DNA of 64,000 bases from an uncultured Saprospiraceae bacterium (GTDB lineage Bacteria > Bacteroidota > Bacteroidia > Chitinophagales > Saprospiraceae), in the NCBI GenBank assembly GCA_937981555.1, contig CALJOK010000017.1, forward strand, positions 62,001-126,000, written 5' to 3'. The notes beneath the pieces were generated by a model, which saw only the letters and a program-made list of their open reading frames with translations, did no database searches and was not told where the DNA came from. The position numbers and the translations under genes were made by a program. Positions 9,867-17,532 of this stretch are shown piece by piece. Each line of letters opens with the position of its first letter. The first letter of the stretch is position 1.

Positions 9867-9900
9867 AAGCCATCATCTCCATTTAAGAAGTTGATGGCTT
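9867..9900 (-). terminator. Hairpin after the BLUF gene
   Basis: AAGCCATCA and TGATGGCTT pair over a 16-base loop; on the minus strand a T-rich stretch follows. It lies 37 bases after the BLUF stop codon. Confidence 0.55.
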
Positions 9901-9937
9901 ATAATATCTTATTTTAAGTCTTATTCGTCAAATGAAT

Positions 9938-10381
9938 TTATGGTCTTCGATGAATAGGTTGATTTTTATAAAAGGAACTTAAGGCTAAAACAGCAGGATG
10001 TTTTTCAGTTGAGTTGAATTCATTAAAAAGGTTTTTTTGATCAAAGCTTTTATACCCCAAAATAGCGGTGAGTTCTTCTCTCCCTAAATTTCTAAAACCC
10101 ATTGACCAACTGGAAAAATTTCTTGAATGATGAGTACCTTCTTTTATCTTAATAATACATCGATGTCTTGAGTCTTGATGTATAATTTGATAGGCTTCTT
10201 TAACTATACTTTCTTCTCCCTCCAACGTTTGGATAAAATCTCCATCACAGTATAATAACATGCCTGTAATATTTCTTTTGAGGTTGTTTTTTTGACTTTT
10301 CTGCAATAAGTCAGTTAGTTCAATAGTATCTAATTTTTTATATGCTGAACTAACATAGGTAATAAAATAAACCATGTTCAT
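9938..10381 (-). CDS. Stand-alone BLUF-domain blue-light sensor
   Basis: 147 residues, essentially one BLUF domain. The flavin-site residues fall at the right spacing: Tyr9 (ITYVSS), Asn33 (SQKNN), Gln51 (FIQTLEG), Trp92 and Met94 (FSSWSMGF). The intervals 24, 18, 41 and 43 match AppA residues Y21, N45, Q63, W104 and M106. LEG and the helix with DSRHR are also typical. Such proteins bind FAD and change the Tyr-Gln-flavin hydrogen bonds on blue light. No output domain is attached beyond about 45 C-terminal residues, so it must act on a partner protein. An alternative Met at residue 3 is possible. The only close neighbours are unrelated enzymes. Confidence 0.95.
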   Translation of the reverse strand: MNMVYFITYVSSAYKKLDTIELTDLLQKSQKNNLKRNITGMLLYCDGDFIQTLEGEESIVKEAYQIIHQDSRHRCIIKIKEGTHHSRNFSSWSMGFRNLGREELTAILGYKSFDQKNLFNEFNSTEKHPAVLALSSFYKNQPIHRRP

Positions 10382-10553
10382 TTAGATATTTTTGTGTCTT
10401 AAAAAATCGGTGAATAAAAAAATATTGGAGGTATAAAAAAGCGCAGAAAGAGTGGACAAAATAATTACAAAAATTTTACCAAAAATTATCAGAATCTTTC
10501 ATTTGTTAGAATTTGTTTAGCTAATTCTTTTGTCATTTTTAAGAGGACAACTA

Positions 10554-10579
10554 TTCTAGACTGAGTTTTTCTAGACTGA
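10554..10579. repeat. Short direct repeat
   Basis: TTCTAGACTGA occurs twice (10554-10564 and 10569-10579), separated by four bases, just after the stop codon of the GNAT gene. No function is evident. Confidence 0.5.
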
Positions 10580-10593
10580 AGAATGGCAACCTT

Positions 10594-11124
10594 TTAAAAG
10601 AGACATCCTTGAAAATCTACCATACCATCACCCCAGTTCTTTTTATTTAATGATTTGATCATCAAGGCATTATCTAGGTTTCGCTGAGCAAGTCCTAGAG
10701 ATTGTGTCTCGTTGATAATTAGCCATCTACAATTATTATTGATCGCTTGAAATCCATTTTTTTTATAAATTTTTTGATCTTGAGCGATTAAAGTAATGAA
10801 GTCAATTTTATGTTTTTTTCCAAGGTTCTCCAAATCTGATAACAATATACTTGCAATTTTTTTATGCTGAAAATCAGGATGAACACATAAATCTGAAACG
10901 CCAAAAATAACATGACCTTCTTCACCGACTTTGATCATTCGGTGAATTATTGCAAGGTGAGCAATCAGTTTTTTTTCTTCAAAAACTAAAAATCGAAAGC
11001 TAGGAAATTGTTTGTAAAAAGAGCGATTGGAGGGGTAGGAGGAAAAACACAATTTGAGTAATTCACTAATTTCTAAATGTTGTTTTGTATTGATTTTAAA
11101 CTCCTCGATTCTTTGGATTTTCAT
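10594..11124 (-). CDS. GNAT-family N-acetyltransferase
   Basis: 176 residues. The acetyl-CoA-binding core is recognisable: a beta strand SDLCVHPDFQHKKIASILLSDLEN matches motif A (V-x-P-x-x-Q-x-x-x-x-x-x-LL), and the following strand and helix contain ITLIAQDQKIYKKNGFQ, the usual '...YxKxGF' region. The Q-x-x-G-x-G loop is degenerate (QHKKIA). The substrate cannot be predicted. The gene starts 113 bases after the S9 peptidase stop, with a large inverted repeat filling the gap. Confidence 0.8.
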   Translation of the reverse strand: MKIQRIEEFKINTKQHLEISELLKLCFSSYPSNRSFYKQFPSFRFLVFEEKKLIAHLAIIHRMIKVGEEGHVIFGVSDLCVHPDFQHKKIASILLSDLENLGKKHKIDFITLIAQDQKIYKKNGFQAINNNCRWLIINETQSLGLAQRNLDNALMIKSLNKKNWGDGMVDFQGCLF

Positions 11125-11134
11125 AGATGTGTTT

Positions 11135-11240
11135 TTAACGGTTAATTGTCAATGGTGAATGGTTAATCTCCTCAAAGTGTGGATAGCTAAATTCACACTT
11201 TGGGAATGTTAACCATTCACCGTTAATCATTTACAGTTAA
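11135..11240. repeat. Large imperfect inverted repeat, MITE-like
   Basis: Arms of about 48 bases pair across a small loop. The left arm contains AATGGTGAATGGTTAAT and CAAAGTGTG; the right arm contains CACACTTTG and TTAACCATTCACCGTTAA. The right arm overlaps the stop codon of the S9 gene. Both arm sequences recur, in the same relative orientation, at 33351-33620. It could be a small non-autonomous element or a terminator-like repeat. Confidence 0.75.
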
Positions 11241-13414
11241 TTCTTAAGATCATAAATTACATCTTCTTTCATGTTGTAAAGCATGAAACTAGACATGTCA
11301 GCTGCAGTTTGAATCTGCTTATCGGTGGGCACTCCTGCACCGTGACCAGCACTTGTTTCCACTCGAATAACAACTGGATTATCACCTTGATGTTTGCTTT
11401 GTAATTCTGAAATAAATTTGAAGGAATGGGCTGGAACTACTCGATCATCATGATCTGCTGTGGTTACCATAGTCGCAGGATATTCCGTTTCTTTTATATT
11501 ATGTAATGGAGAATATTTAATTAAATATTTAAAGGCTTCAGGATCATCACTACGTCCATAATCTGTTGCCCAAGCCCAACCAATTGTAAATGTATGATAA
11601 CGTAACATATCTAAAACACCTACTTGAGGAAAAGCAACTTGAAATAAGTCAGGTCGTTGTGTCATACATGCGCCTACTAAAAGTCCACCATTTGAACCAC
11701 CTTGAATCGCTAATTTTTCTTGCGTCGTATAATTTTGTGCAATCAAATATTCCGCTGCAGAAATAAAATCATTGAAAACATTTTGCTTGTTTTCCAAGGT
11801 TCCTGCTTTGTGCCATTTTTTCCCAAACTCACCTCCACCTCGAATATTGGCAACAGCATAGATTCCTCCATTTTCCAGAAGAACGGTATTCGCGACTCTA
11901 AATGATGGTAAAACAGGAATATCAAAACCACCATATCCATATAGAAGGGTTGGTCGTTTTCCATCTAATTTTAGACCTTTTTTATAAGTCAAAAACATTG
12001 GTATTTCAGTTCCATCGTAACTCTTAAACCAAACTTGTTCTGTAGTATAATCATCAGATTTAAAATCAACTTTTGGTGCTTTGAAAATATCAATTTTCTT
12101 GGCCGCCATATCTAGACTATAAACTGTGGTTGGTCGGGTAAAAGAAGTGAATGAAAAGAAAGCTTGACTGTCTTCCTTTTTTCCACTAAATCCTCCAACG
12201 GTTCCGATACCTGGTAACTTTAAATCAGACTCATATTTCCCTTCCAAATTATGAAATTGAACTTTGCTCGATGCATTATGAATGTAGGTGGCGATAATTT
12301 TTTCACCGATAATTTCGATTCCTTGCAAAGCATCTTTTTTACTTTCTTCGATGACTACCTTCCAGTTTTCTTCTGCTGGATTTTCTGTATCAATTGAAAT
12401 AATTCGATTGTTAGGTGCTTGATAATTGGTCATGACTAACAACTTATTTCCATCATTATCTGCAACTGAAAAGTCATTATCAAATGATTGCCAAATCGGA
12501 ATAAATTCAGCGTCTTTTTTATTTAAGTCTTTGAAGTACAGCGCATTACCACTTGTAGATTGAACGACAGAAAGAATTAGATATCGTTCATCTTGAGTGA
12601 TAGAAGTATAAACATTTTGTAAAGGATTTGCTCGGTCAGAGTAAGTCAAAATATCATCAGATTGATCTGTACCCACCTTATGATAATATACTTGATGGAA
12701 CTCATTTTTAGCAGACAACTCTTTTCCGTCTTCAGGTTCTGGATATCGACTGTAAAAAAATCCATCTTTGAACCAACTGATTCCTGAGAATTTCACCCAA
12801 TTGATTTTGTCTTTAAGCGTTTCACCTGTTTTTAAATCTTTTACATGAATAGTTCGCCAATCTGAGCCACCTTCTGAAATTTGGTAGGCTAACAAATTTC
12901 CAGTTTTATTAAAACTCAAACTACCCAAGGAGGTTGTTCCATCAGCTGAAAAATTATTAGGGTCTAGTGCTACTTTTGAAACTCCATTTAAAGTTTCTTG
13001 TTGATAAAGAACTGCTTGGTTTTGCAAGCCGTCATTTTTAAAATAATAATACTTCCCTCCTTCCTTAAAAGGAGTACCAAATCGTTCAAAATTCCATACA
13101 TCTTTGAGCCGGTTTTTGATAGCTTCTCGATAAGGAATTTGATCTAGATAATTAAAAGTTACTTTATTTTGATTGGTTACCCACTCGGAAGTTTCATTAG
13201 AATTATCGTCTTCTAACCATCGGTAAGGGTCTTGGATTGCGGTGCCGTGATAATCATCAACGGTTTCGTCTTTTTTTACATCAGGATAAGTCACAGGTAT
13301 AGTTTTAAAATCTACTTTTTGAATTTCGTTAGGAGAAGTTAAACTTCCAGAATCAGATTTAGTTTCACAACCCCAAATTGCTAAAATTGTTAAAAATAAA
13401 AGGCATTTTTTCAT
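11237..13414 (-). CDS. Prolyl oligopeptidase (S9A family), lipoprotein
   Basis: 725 residues. A lipobox (AIWGC, Cys16) indicates export and lipidation. The N-terminal signature TVDDYHGTAIQDPYRWLED is typical of prolyl oligopeptidases, followed by a seven-bladed propeller region (about 90-430) and an alpha/beta-hydrolase domain. The catalytic triad is visible: Ser574 in GGSNGG, Asp in DHDDRVVP and His in SAGHGAG. The reaction is cleavage after proline in short peptides, here probably in the periplasm. Length fits the family (about 700). Its stop codon lies within the right arm of the inverted repeat at 11135-11240. Confidence 0.95.
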   Translation of the reverse strand: MKKCLLFLTILAIWGCETKSDSGSLTSPNEIQKVDFKTIPVTYPDVKKDETVDDYHGTAIQDPYRWLEDDNSNETSEWVTNQNKVTFNYLDQIPYREAIKNRLKDVWNFERFGTPFKEGGKYYYFKNDGLQNQAVLYQQETLNGVSKVALDPNNFSADGTTSLGSLSFNKTGNLLAYQISEGGSDWRTIHVKDLKTGETLKDKINWVKFSGISWFKDGFFYSRYPEPEDGKELSAKNEFHQVYYHKVGTDQSDDILTYSDRANPLQNVYTSITQDERYLILSVVQSTSGNALYFKDLNKKDAEFIPIWQSFDNDFSVADNDGNKLLVMTNYQAPNNRIISIDTENPAEENWKVVIEESKKDALQGIEIIGEKIIATYIHNASSKVQFHNLEGKYESDLKLPGIGTVGGFSGKKEDSQAFFSFTSFTRPTTVYSLDMAAKKIDIFKAPKVDFKSDDYTTEQVWFKSYDGTEIPMFLTYKKGLKLDGKRPTLLYGYGGFDIPVLPSFRVANTVLLENGGIYAVANIRGGGEFGKKWHKAGTLENKQNVFNDFISAAEYLIAQNYTTQEKLAIQGGSNGGLLVGACMTQRPDLFQVAFPQVGVLDMLRYHTFTIGWAWATDYGRSDDPEAFKYLIKYSPLHNIKETEYPATMVTTADHDDRVVPAHSFKFISELQSKHQGDNPVVIRVETSAGHGAGVPTDKQIQTAADMSSFMLYNMKEDVIYDLKN

Positions 13415-13631
13415 GATAAGAATTTTTTAGTTGGATTGAATCAATCCTCGGGTTTTCATCGTAATATAGTTGGTTAATTTAATATGATTAAGTCTTTGTT
13501 GAAAAAGGTATTGTGGGGTAAGTTAAAAATTATAAAAAAAACTATCTTTCTCTTTGAATGCAATACAGCAAGTGAGCTTTTTTTTCGTTATATTATCTAC
13601 TAATTTTTATTATTATCATTAATTTTGAATT

Positions 13632-14840
13632 ATGCAAGTTAGAAATTTTTTACATTTTCTCCTTATTACTTTTTACATTTTGGCTTTCTCTATTATGGTT
13701 GATGCTCAACAAATCCAACATAATAAAGAGGGGGAAAAAATTGTACTTTTCCCAGATGGAAGGTGGGAATATTTTGATAATTCTAATTCTTCTCACCTAA
13801 AGCTTGATGAAGAAATAAAAAGAAAACAAATTGCTTCGCCACTTGATATTCTTGATGAACAGACTTCAAAAGGTGGGGGAGAAGAAGAAGAAAGTGAAGA
13901 GGATCGATTCGAAAGATTATTAAACAAGGCAGAAGATAATTTAGCTTTGGCTTTAGAAAGAGAAAGTGATATTAAATTTTCAAAGATACTTCTAGAAGAA
14001 GAAATAGATGATTTAAAAAATGACGAAAATTCAACAGATGAGCAATATTTTTTATTGAAACGTCAATTGAAATTAGCTTCTGATTTGGAAAAAGGTGCTA
14101 AAAAGAAAACTAAGAAAACTAAGAAAGAATTAGAGAAGTTGAAGAAGCAGGGAAAAATAGTTCAGGAATCAACTAGTAAGAAATCAAAAAAGAGAAGTTC
14201 CAAGAAAAATAGAAGGGAAAATATCAACGTGAAAGAATTGCAGAATTCGAAGTACACCTATAAAGAAGATGGAACATTCTATTTGGCTTCTAAGAATTTT
14301 GAGAAATACTCTAAGGATGATGATGTAATGCATAATCCTCCTCGAAAAGATTGTAACCTAGTATTTGATGGGATTGATGAATTTATGGGAAAAAAAAGGA
14401 AAGATGTTGCACGAGATGTCTTGTTTACTTTCACAAATGACGATATGAGAAGGTATATGGAAGCTGATGATTATATTACTTGCGAAGGAAATTTGACTCA
14501 AATCAAAGGAGGCGTTTTATTACTTAATTTATTTATTTCAATTAACACGACCGATGCTCAACGAGCATTTGGAGGATTAACAAAAGGGAATTTGTTAACA
14601 TTAAAAATGATTAATGGAGAGAGTATAAGTCTAGTTAATAACCAATCTGATAATGGAGTTTATGATCCATTGAAGAAGCAACATACTTTTATTGGTCAAT
14701 TTCGAATCAATTCAGGCCAAGAAAAAACTTTGAAAAAAAGCGAAATAGATGTCGTTAGAGTTATTTGGGATACTGGTTATGAGGATTACGAAGTTTATAA
14801 TTTGGACTTTTTAGTTAATCAATTTAAATGTTTGAATTAA
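13632..14840 (+). CDS. Exported coiled-coil protein of unknown function
   Basis: 402 residues with a signal peptide ending ...IMVDAQQ. A short N-terminal motif (GEKIVLFPDGRWEYFD) occurs at the front of many Bacteroidota exported proteins. Residues about 75-195 are highly charged and predicted coiled coil, very rich in Lys and Glu (KKKTKKTKKELEKLKKQGK). The C-terminal 180 residues are globular with two cysteines (RKDCNLVFDGI, DYITCEGNL). No enzyme motif is recognised. It is divergent from the S9 peptidase and ends at a long terminator hairpin. Confidence 0.7.
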   Translation: MQVRNFLHFLLITFYILAFSIMVDAQQIQHNKEGEKIVLFPDGRWEYFDNSNSSHLKLDEEIKRKQIASPLDILDEQTSKGGGEEEESEEDRFERLLNKAEDNLALALERESDIKFSKILLEEEIDDLKNDENSTDEQYFLLKRQLKLASDLEKGAKKKTKKTKKELEKLKKQGKIVQESTSKKSKKRSSKKNRRENINVKELQNSKYTYKEDGTFYLASKNFEKYSKDDDVMHNPPRKDCNLVFDGIDEFMGKKRKDVARDVLFTFTNDDMRRYMEADDYITCEGNLTQIKGGVLLLNLFISINTTDAQRAFGGLTKGNLLTLKMINGESISLVNNQSDNGVYDPLKKQHTFIGQFRINSGQEKTLKKSEIDVVRVIWDTGYEDYEVYNLDFLVNQFKCLN

Positions 14841-14850
14841 TAATATTTAG

Positions 14851-14906
14851 AATAGAAAATAAAAAGGCGTTATCGAACAATCGATAACGCCTTTTTATTT
14901 TCTATT
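14851..14906. terminator. Perfect 26-bp stem terminator
   Basis: Positions 14851-14876 and 14881-14906 are exact reverse complements around the loop ACAA. The core is GGCGTTATCGA, flanked by A and T runs, so it can terminate in either direction. Confidence 0.93.
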
Positions 14907-14959
14907 TTGTAAATTCGCATCCTGAATATTGAATTTATTTTTTTTGAAAAAAAGTAACG

Positions 14960-15571
14960 ATGGACGAAATAGATGAAGCTCACAAAAGAGTATTAGGATT
15001 ACAATTACCAACTGATCCTCGGTGGGTAAATATGGCTGAAATGGATTTGACAGAAATATTAACTGATCATGCTTATTGTGAACAAAAAGCAGCCACTTCA
15101 TGCATTACTATCATTCAGCAATATCCTGAAAAACTGGAAATGGTGGAAGAATTAGCTCCCATCGTAACGGAAGAATGGGGACATTTTAGATTGGTTTTGG
15201 CTGAGATGAAAAAACGAAATTTGACCTTGGGGCGCCAACGAAAAGATGAGTATGTCAATGCATTGATGAAGTTTCAAAAGAAAGACGGTGCTTGGGAAGA
15301 TCGCTTGGTGGAAAAATTATTAGTTTTTGCCTTGATCGAAGCAAGAAGTTGTGAGCGATTTCGATTGTTGTCTTTGCATATTTCTGATGATGAATTAAAA
15401 GACTTTTATTACAAGTTTATGGTAGCTGAAGCAGCACACTATAAAATGTTTATCAGGTTAGCTAAGAAATATTCTAGTGAGGAAAAGGTGAATAAACGAT
15501 GGAAAGAATATTTGGATTTTGAAGCAGAGATGTTGAAAACATTAGAAGTGAGAGGAGATCGGATGCACTAA
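14960..15571 (+). CDS. miaE: tRNA 2-methylthio-N6-isopentenyladenosine-37 hydroxylase
   Basis: 203 residues, the normal MiaE length. A ferritin-like four-helix di-iron fold is indicated by the ligand motifs in order: ILTDHAYCEQKAA, VTEEWGHFRLV, LIEARSCERFRLL and VAEAAHYKMF. The enzyme uses O2 to hydroxylate ms2i6A37 to ms2io6A in tRNAs reading UNN codons. The N-terminal LQLPTDPRWVNMAEM is also characteristic. The gene stands alone between two long terminator hairpins. The ATG is preceded by an A-rich stretch and no Shine-Dalgarno, as is usual in this phylum. Confidence 0.93.
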   Translation: MDEIDEAHKRVLGLQLPTDPRWVNMAEMDLTEILTDHAYCEQKAATSCITIIQQYPEKLEMVEELAPIVTEEWGHFRLVLAEMKKRNLTLGRQRKDEYVNALMKFQKKDGAWEDRLVEKLLVFALIEARSCERFRLLSLHISDDELKDFYYKFMVAEAAHYKMFIRLAKKYSSEEKVNKRWKEYLDFEAEMLKTLEVRGDRMH

Positions 15572-15586
15572 ATTAATGATGAACTA

Positions 15587-15638
15587 TAAATAAAAAATGA
15601 TGAATCCTACTTGAATTGGATTCATCATTTTTTATTTA
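15587..15638. terminator. Bidirectional terminator, perfect 21-bp stem
   Basis: 15587-15607 and 15618-15638 are exact reverse complements (AAAAAATGATGAATCC core) between the convergent miaE and LEA-like genes. Confidence 0.9.
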
Positions 15639-15654
15639 ATAAATTGATATTACA

Positions 15655-16641
15655 CTAATCTTCATCAATGATTGCATCATCAATTAATGGATCGCCGTCA
15701 CCATCAATGTCTGTAAATCCTTTAATTTCTCCTCGGAAAGGTTCTTTTGTTACATCCTTTGCAGCAGCCTCTCCCAATTCTTTTTGTCGTTCTTCGGTGT
15801 TGGCAAAAATATCATTTACTGCTGAAGGTGTTTCTTCTTTTCCTTTTCCGCTGTAATCACCTTCTGCATATTTTTCTGCTTTTGACCAAAAATCATCTTT
15901 TCCTTCGAGCAAACTTTCATCCAATTTATCGTAACCAATTGGTGCATCTTTTTGATCGAGAATGTCTTTTCCTTTTATGTGATTTTCCAATCTTTCCCCT
16001 AAGGTAGATGCTTCATCAATTTGATTTTCCAAATTATCTTTAGCCGCTGCTGCGTTGGCTTTTTCAACTAGATCATTAGTTTTATCTTGAATGGTACTTC
16101 CTAAATCATTTGCTTTTTCCATTGCATCGCCAGCAAAATCATGAATTTTTTCGCCAATGTTTTCTGAGAGATCTTTTCCTTTTTCCAAAATATCACCACC
16201 TTTATCAAGGATTACACCGCCTACATTCTCAGCAACACTTCCCGCTTTTTCTTCGAATCTTTTTCCCGCATCTAAGATCTGTCCTCCTACATCTTCAGCA
16301 ACACCTCCAGCTTTATTGACCATTTCATTTTCAGCCAAAGAGTCGTAAGTTTTATTGGCAACATCTTTTGCACCATCAACAAAGTCACCTGCTTTTTCAC
16401 TAAAAGATTCTGAGAAATCGCCTGCTGCATCTTTTGCTTTACCTAAGAAATCACTTCCTTTTTCCTTCATAGTACTTCCTACGCCGCCAGCAGTTTCTTT
16501 AGCCGAGCCTAAAAAATCATCAGCTGAATCTAAAAAATCAGCTCCTTTTTCTTTTCCATAATCAGCTGCTTTATCTGCTGCTGATTTGGTAACGGCTTTT
16601 GCTCCGAATAGTACCTTTTTTATTTCATTAAAAAATCCCAT
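15655..16641 (-). CDS. LEA/YtxH-like amphipathic repeat protein
   Basis: 328 residues, very hydrophilic, with no signal peptide. Residues about 15-215 are imperfect 11-residue-type repeats rich in Ala, Lys, Asp, Glu and Gly (AADKAADYGKEKGADFLDSA, KGSDFLGKAKDAAGDF, KAGSVAENVGGVILDKG). These form amphipathic helices as in group-3 LEA, YtxH or apolipoprotein-like proteins. The C-terminus is acidic and contains DIDGDGDPLIDD, an EF-hand/dockerin-like calcium loop. Proteins of this build are linked to desiccation or stress protection, but that is an inference here. Poor BLAST specificity is expected because of low complexity. Confidence 0.7.
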   Translation of the reverse strand: MGFFNEIKKVLFGAKAVTKSAADKAADYGKEKGADFLDSADDFLGSAKETAGGVGSTMKEKGSDFLGKAKDAAGDFSESFSEKAGDFVDGAKDVANKTYDSLAENEMVNKAGGVAEDVGGQILDAGKRFEEKAGSVAENVGGVILDKGGDILEKGKDLSENIGEKIHDFAGDAMEKANDLGSTIQDKTNDLVEKANAAAAKDNLENQIDEASTLGERLENHIKGKDILDQKDAPIGYDKLDESLLEGKDDFWSKAEKYAEGDYSGKGKEETPSAVNDIFANTEERQKELGEAAAKDVTKEPFRGEIKGFTDIDGDGDPLIDDAIIDED

Positions 16642-16710
16642 GGTATTTTAATTTTAATTTTTTTAAATGTAAATGTGTTGTTATGAAAAAATAAGCTTTC
16701 ACATCTCACT

Positions 16711-16718
16711 CAAATATA
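16711..16718 (-). promoter_or_regulatory. Possible -7 box of the LEA-like gene
   Basis: TATATTTG on the minus strand fits the Bacteroidota consensus TAnnTTTG, 70 bases before the start codon. No clear -33 TTG at the right distance. Confidence 0.4.
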
Positions 16719-16742
16719 TTACAAAAATGATGAATTAAAAAA

Positions 16743-17408
16743 TTATGTATCCGAGTCTTTTATTTTCTCAAAAACCTCTTTGAGTACCTTTCGATCAATC
16801 ACATGCTTTCCTTCAAATTCGATACTTTCAAAATCAAGGAATTGTTCCTTCATAAATTGCTTGTGCCAAGTGATGTGTTTTTCTTTGAGAAATTCATCTT
16901 GATTTCCATATACCCACTTGAGATTTTTTTTGGAAAAATATTCTTTGTGCGGAGTATAATCTAAATCTTCAGGAAGTAAACCTGCCCATAAAATTAAATG
17001 ATCAAAATCTGGAAATTCTCTAGTCGTCCAACGCATTTGAGTAGCACAACCTTGAGAAAAACCAAGCAAGATAATTTTTACATCGCCAGACATTTGAGAT
17101 TTATATTCTTCGTATAATTTTTTAATGTAGCGGGTGTAATCTGCAATCTCATCTAAGCGGTTTTCCTTGGTCATCCAACTAGAGCCAACTGGATTTGGAG
17201 CAGATCGTTTCCAATAAAATCTAGACAATCCTTCTGGCGCTAAAACGAAATTTTCGGTTAAGTCGAGTTGGTCAAATTTGTAAATAAACCGACTAGCTAA
17301 TTGACCATAGCCATGGGTAACTAACCAAAAGTATTTGGTTTTTTTATTGGCTTCTCCGAGTGTGAAATAGTGAGCTGTTTTTTCGAAAAGAATTTTATGT
17401 GATTTCAT
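16743..17408 (-). CDS. Alpha/beta-hydrolase, carboxylesterase/phospholipase family
   Basis: 221 residues, no signal peptide, so cytoplasmic. The nucleophile elbow is GFSQGCATQ. The acidic residue is probably in VYGNQDEFL and the His in FEGKHVID, which fits the order of a serine-hydrolase triad. WLVTHGYGQLASRF forms the oxyanion-hole region. The family (acyl-protein thioesterase/YpfH-like) hydrolyses short acyl esters; the substrate is not predictable. A terminator for the upstream gene lies between it and the next gene. Confidence 0.85.
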   Translation of the reverse strand: MKSHKILFEKTAHYFTLGEANKKTKYFWLVTHGYGQLASRFIYKFDQLDLTENFVLAPEGLSRFYWKRSAPNPVGSSWMTKENRLDEIADYTRYIKKLYEEYKSQMSGDVKIILLGFSQGCATQMRWTTREFPDFDHLILWAGLLPEDLDYTPHKEYFSKKNLKWVYGNQDEFLKEKHITWHKQFMKEQFLDFESIEFEGKHVIDRKVLKEVFEKIKDSDT

Positions 17409-17474
17409 TTTCGAAAGGTAAGTTTTTAATGAAAAAATAGGAATGAAAGGTTGATAATTTTTTCAAATAACATA

Positions 17475-17513
17475 GAAATCCCGAATTATGAATTTTTCAT
17501 AATTCGGGATTTC
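17475..17513 (-). terminator. Hairpin terminator of the CCCGAATT family
   Basis: 17475-17491 and 17497-17513 are exact reverse complements (GAAATCCCGAATTATGA). A closely similar hairpin occurs at 39540. It lies 20 bases after the stop of the minus-strand gene at 17533. Confidence 0.85.
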
Positions 17514-17532
17514 GAAGAATTGGAAAATGAAT

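Noticed and set aside
15747-16561. Several overlapping plus-strand frames within the LEA-like gene
   Set aside because: They are by-products of the repetitive coding sequence on the other strand; the Phe/Leu/Pro/Ser-rich translations show no coding character.
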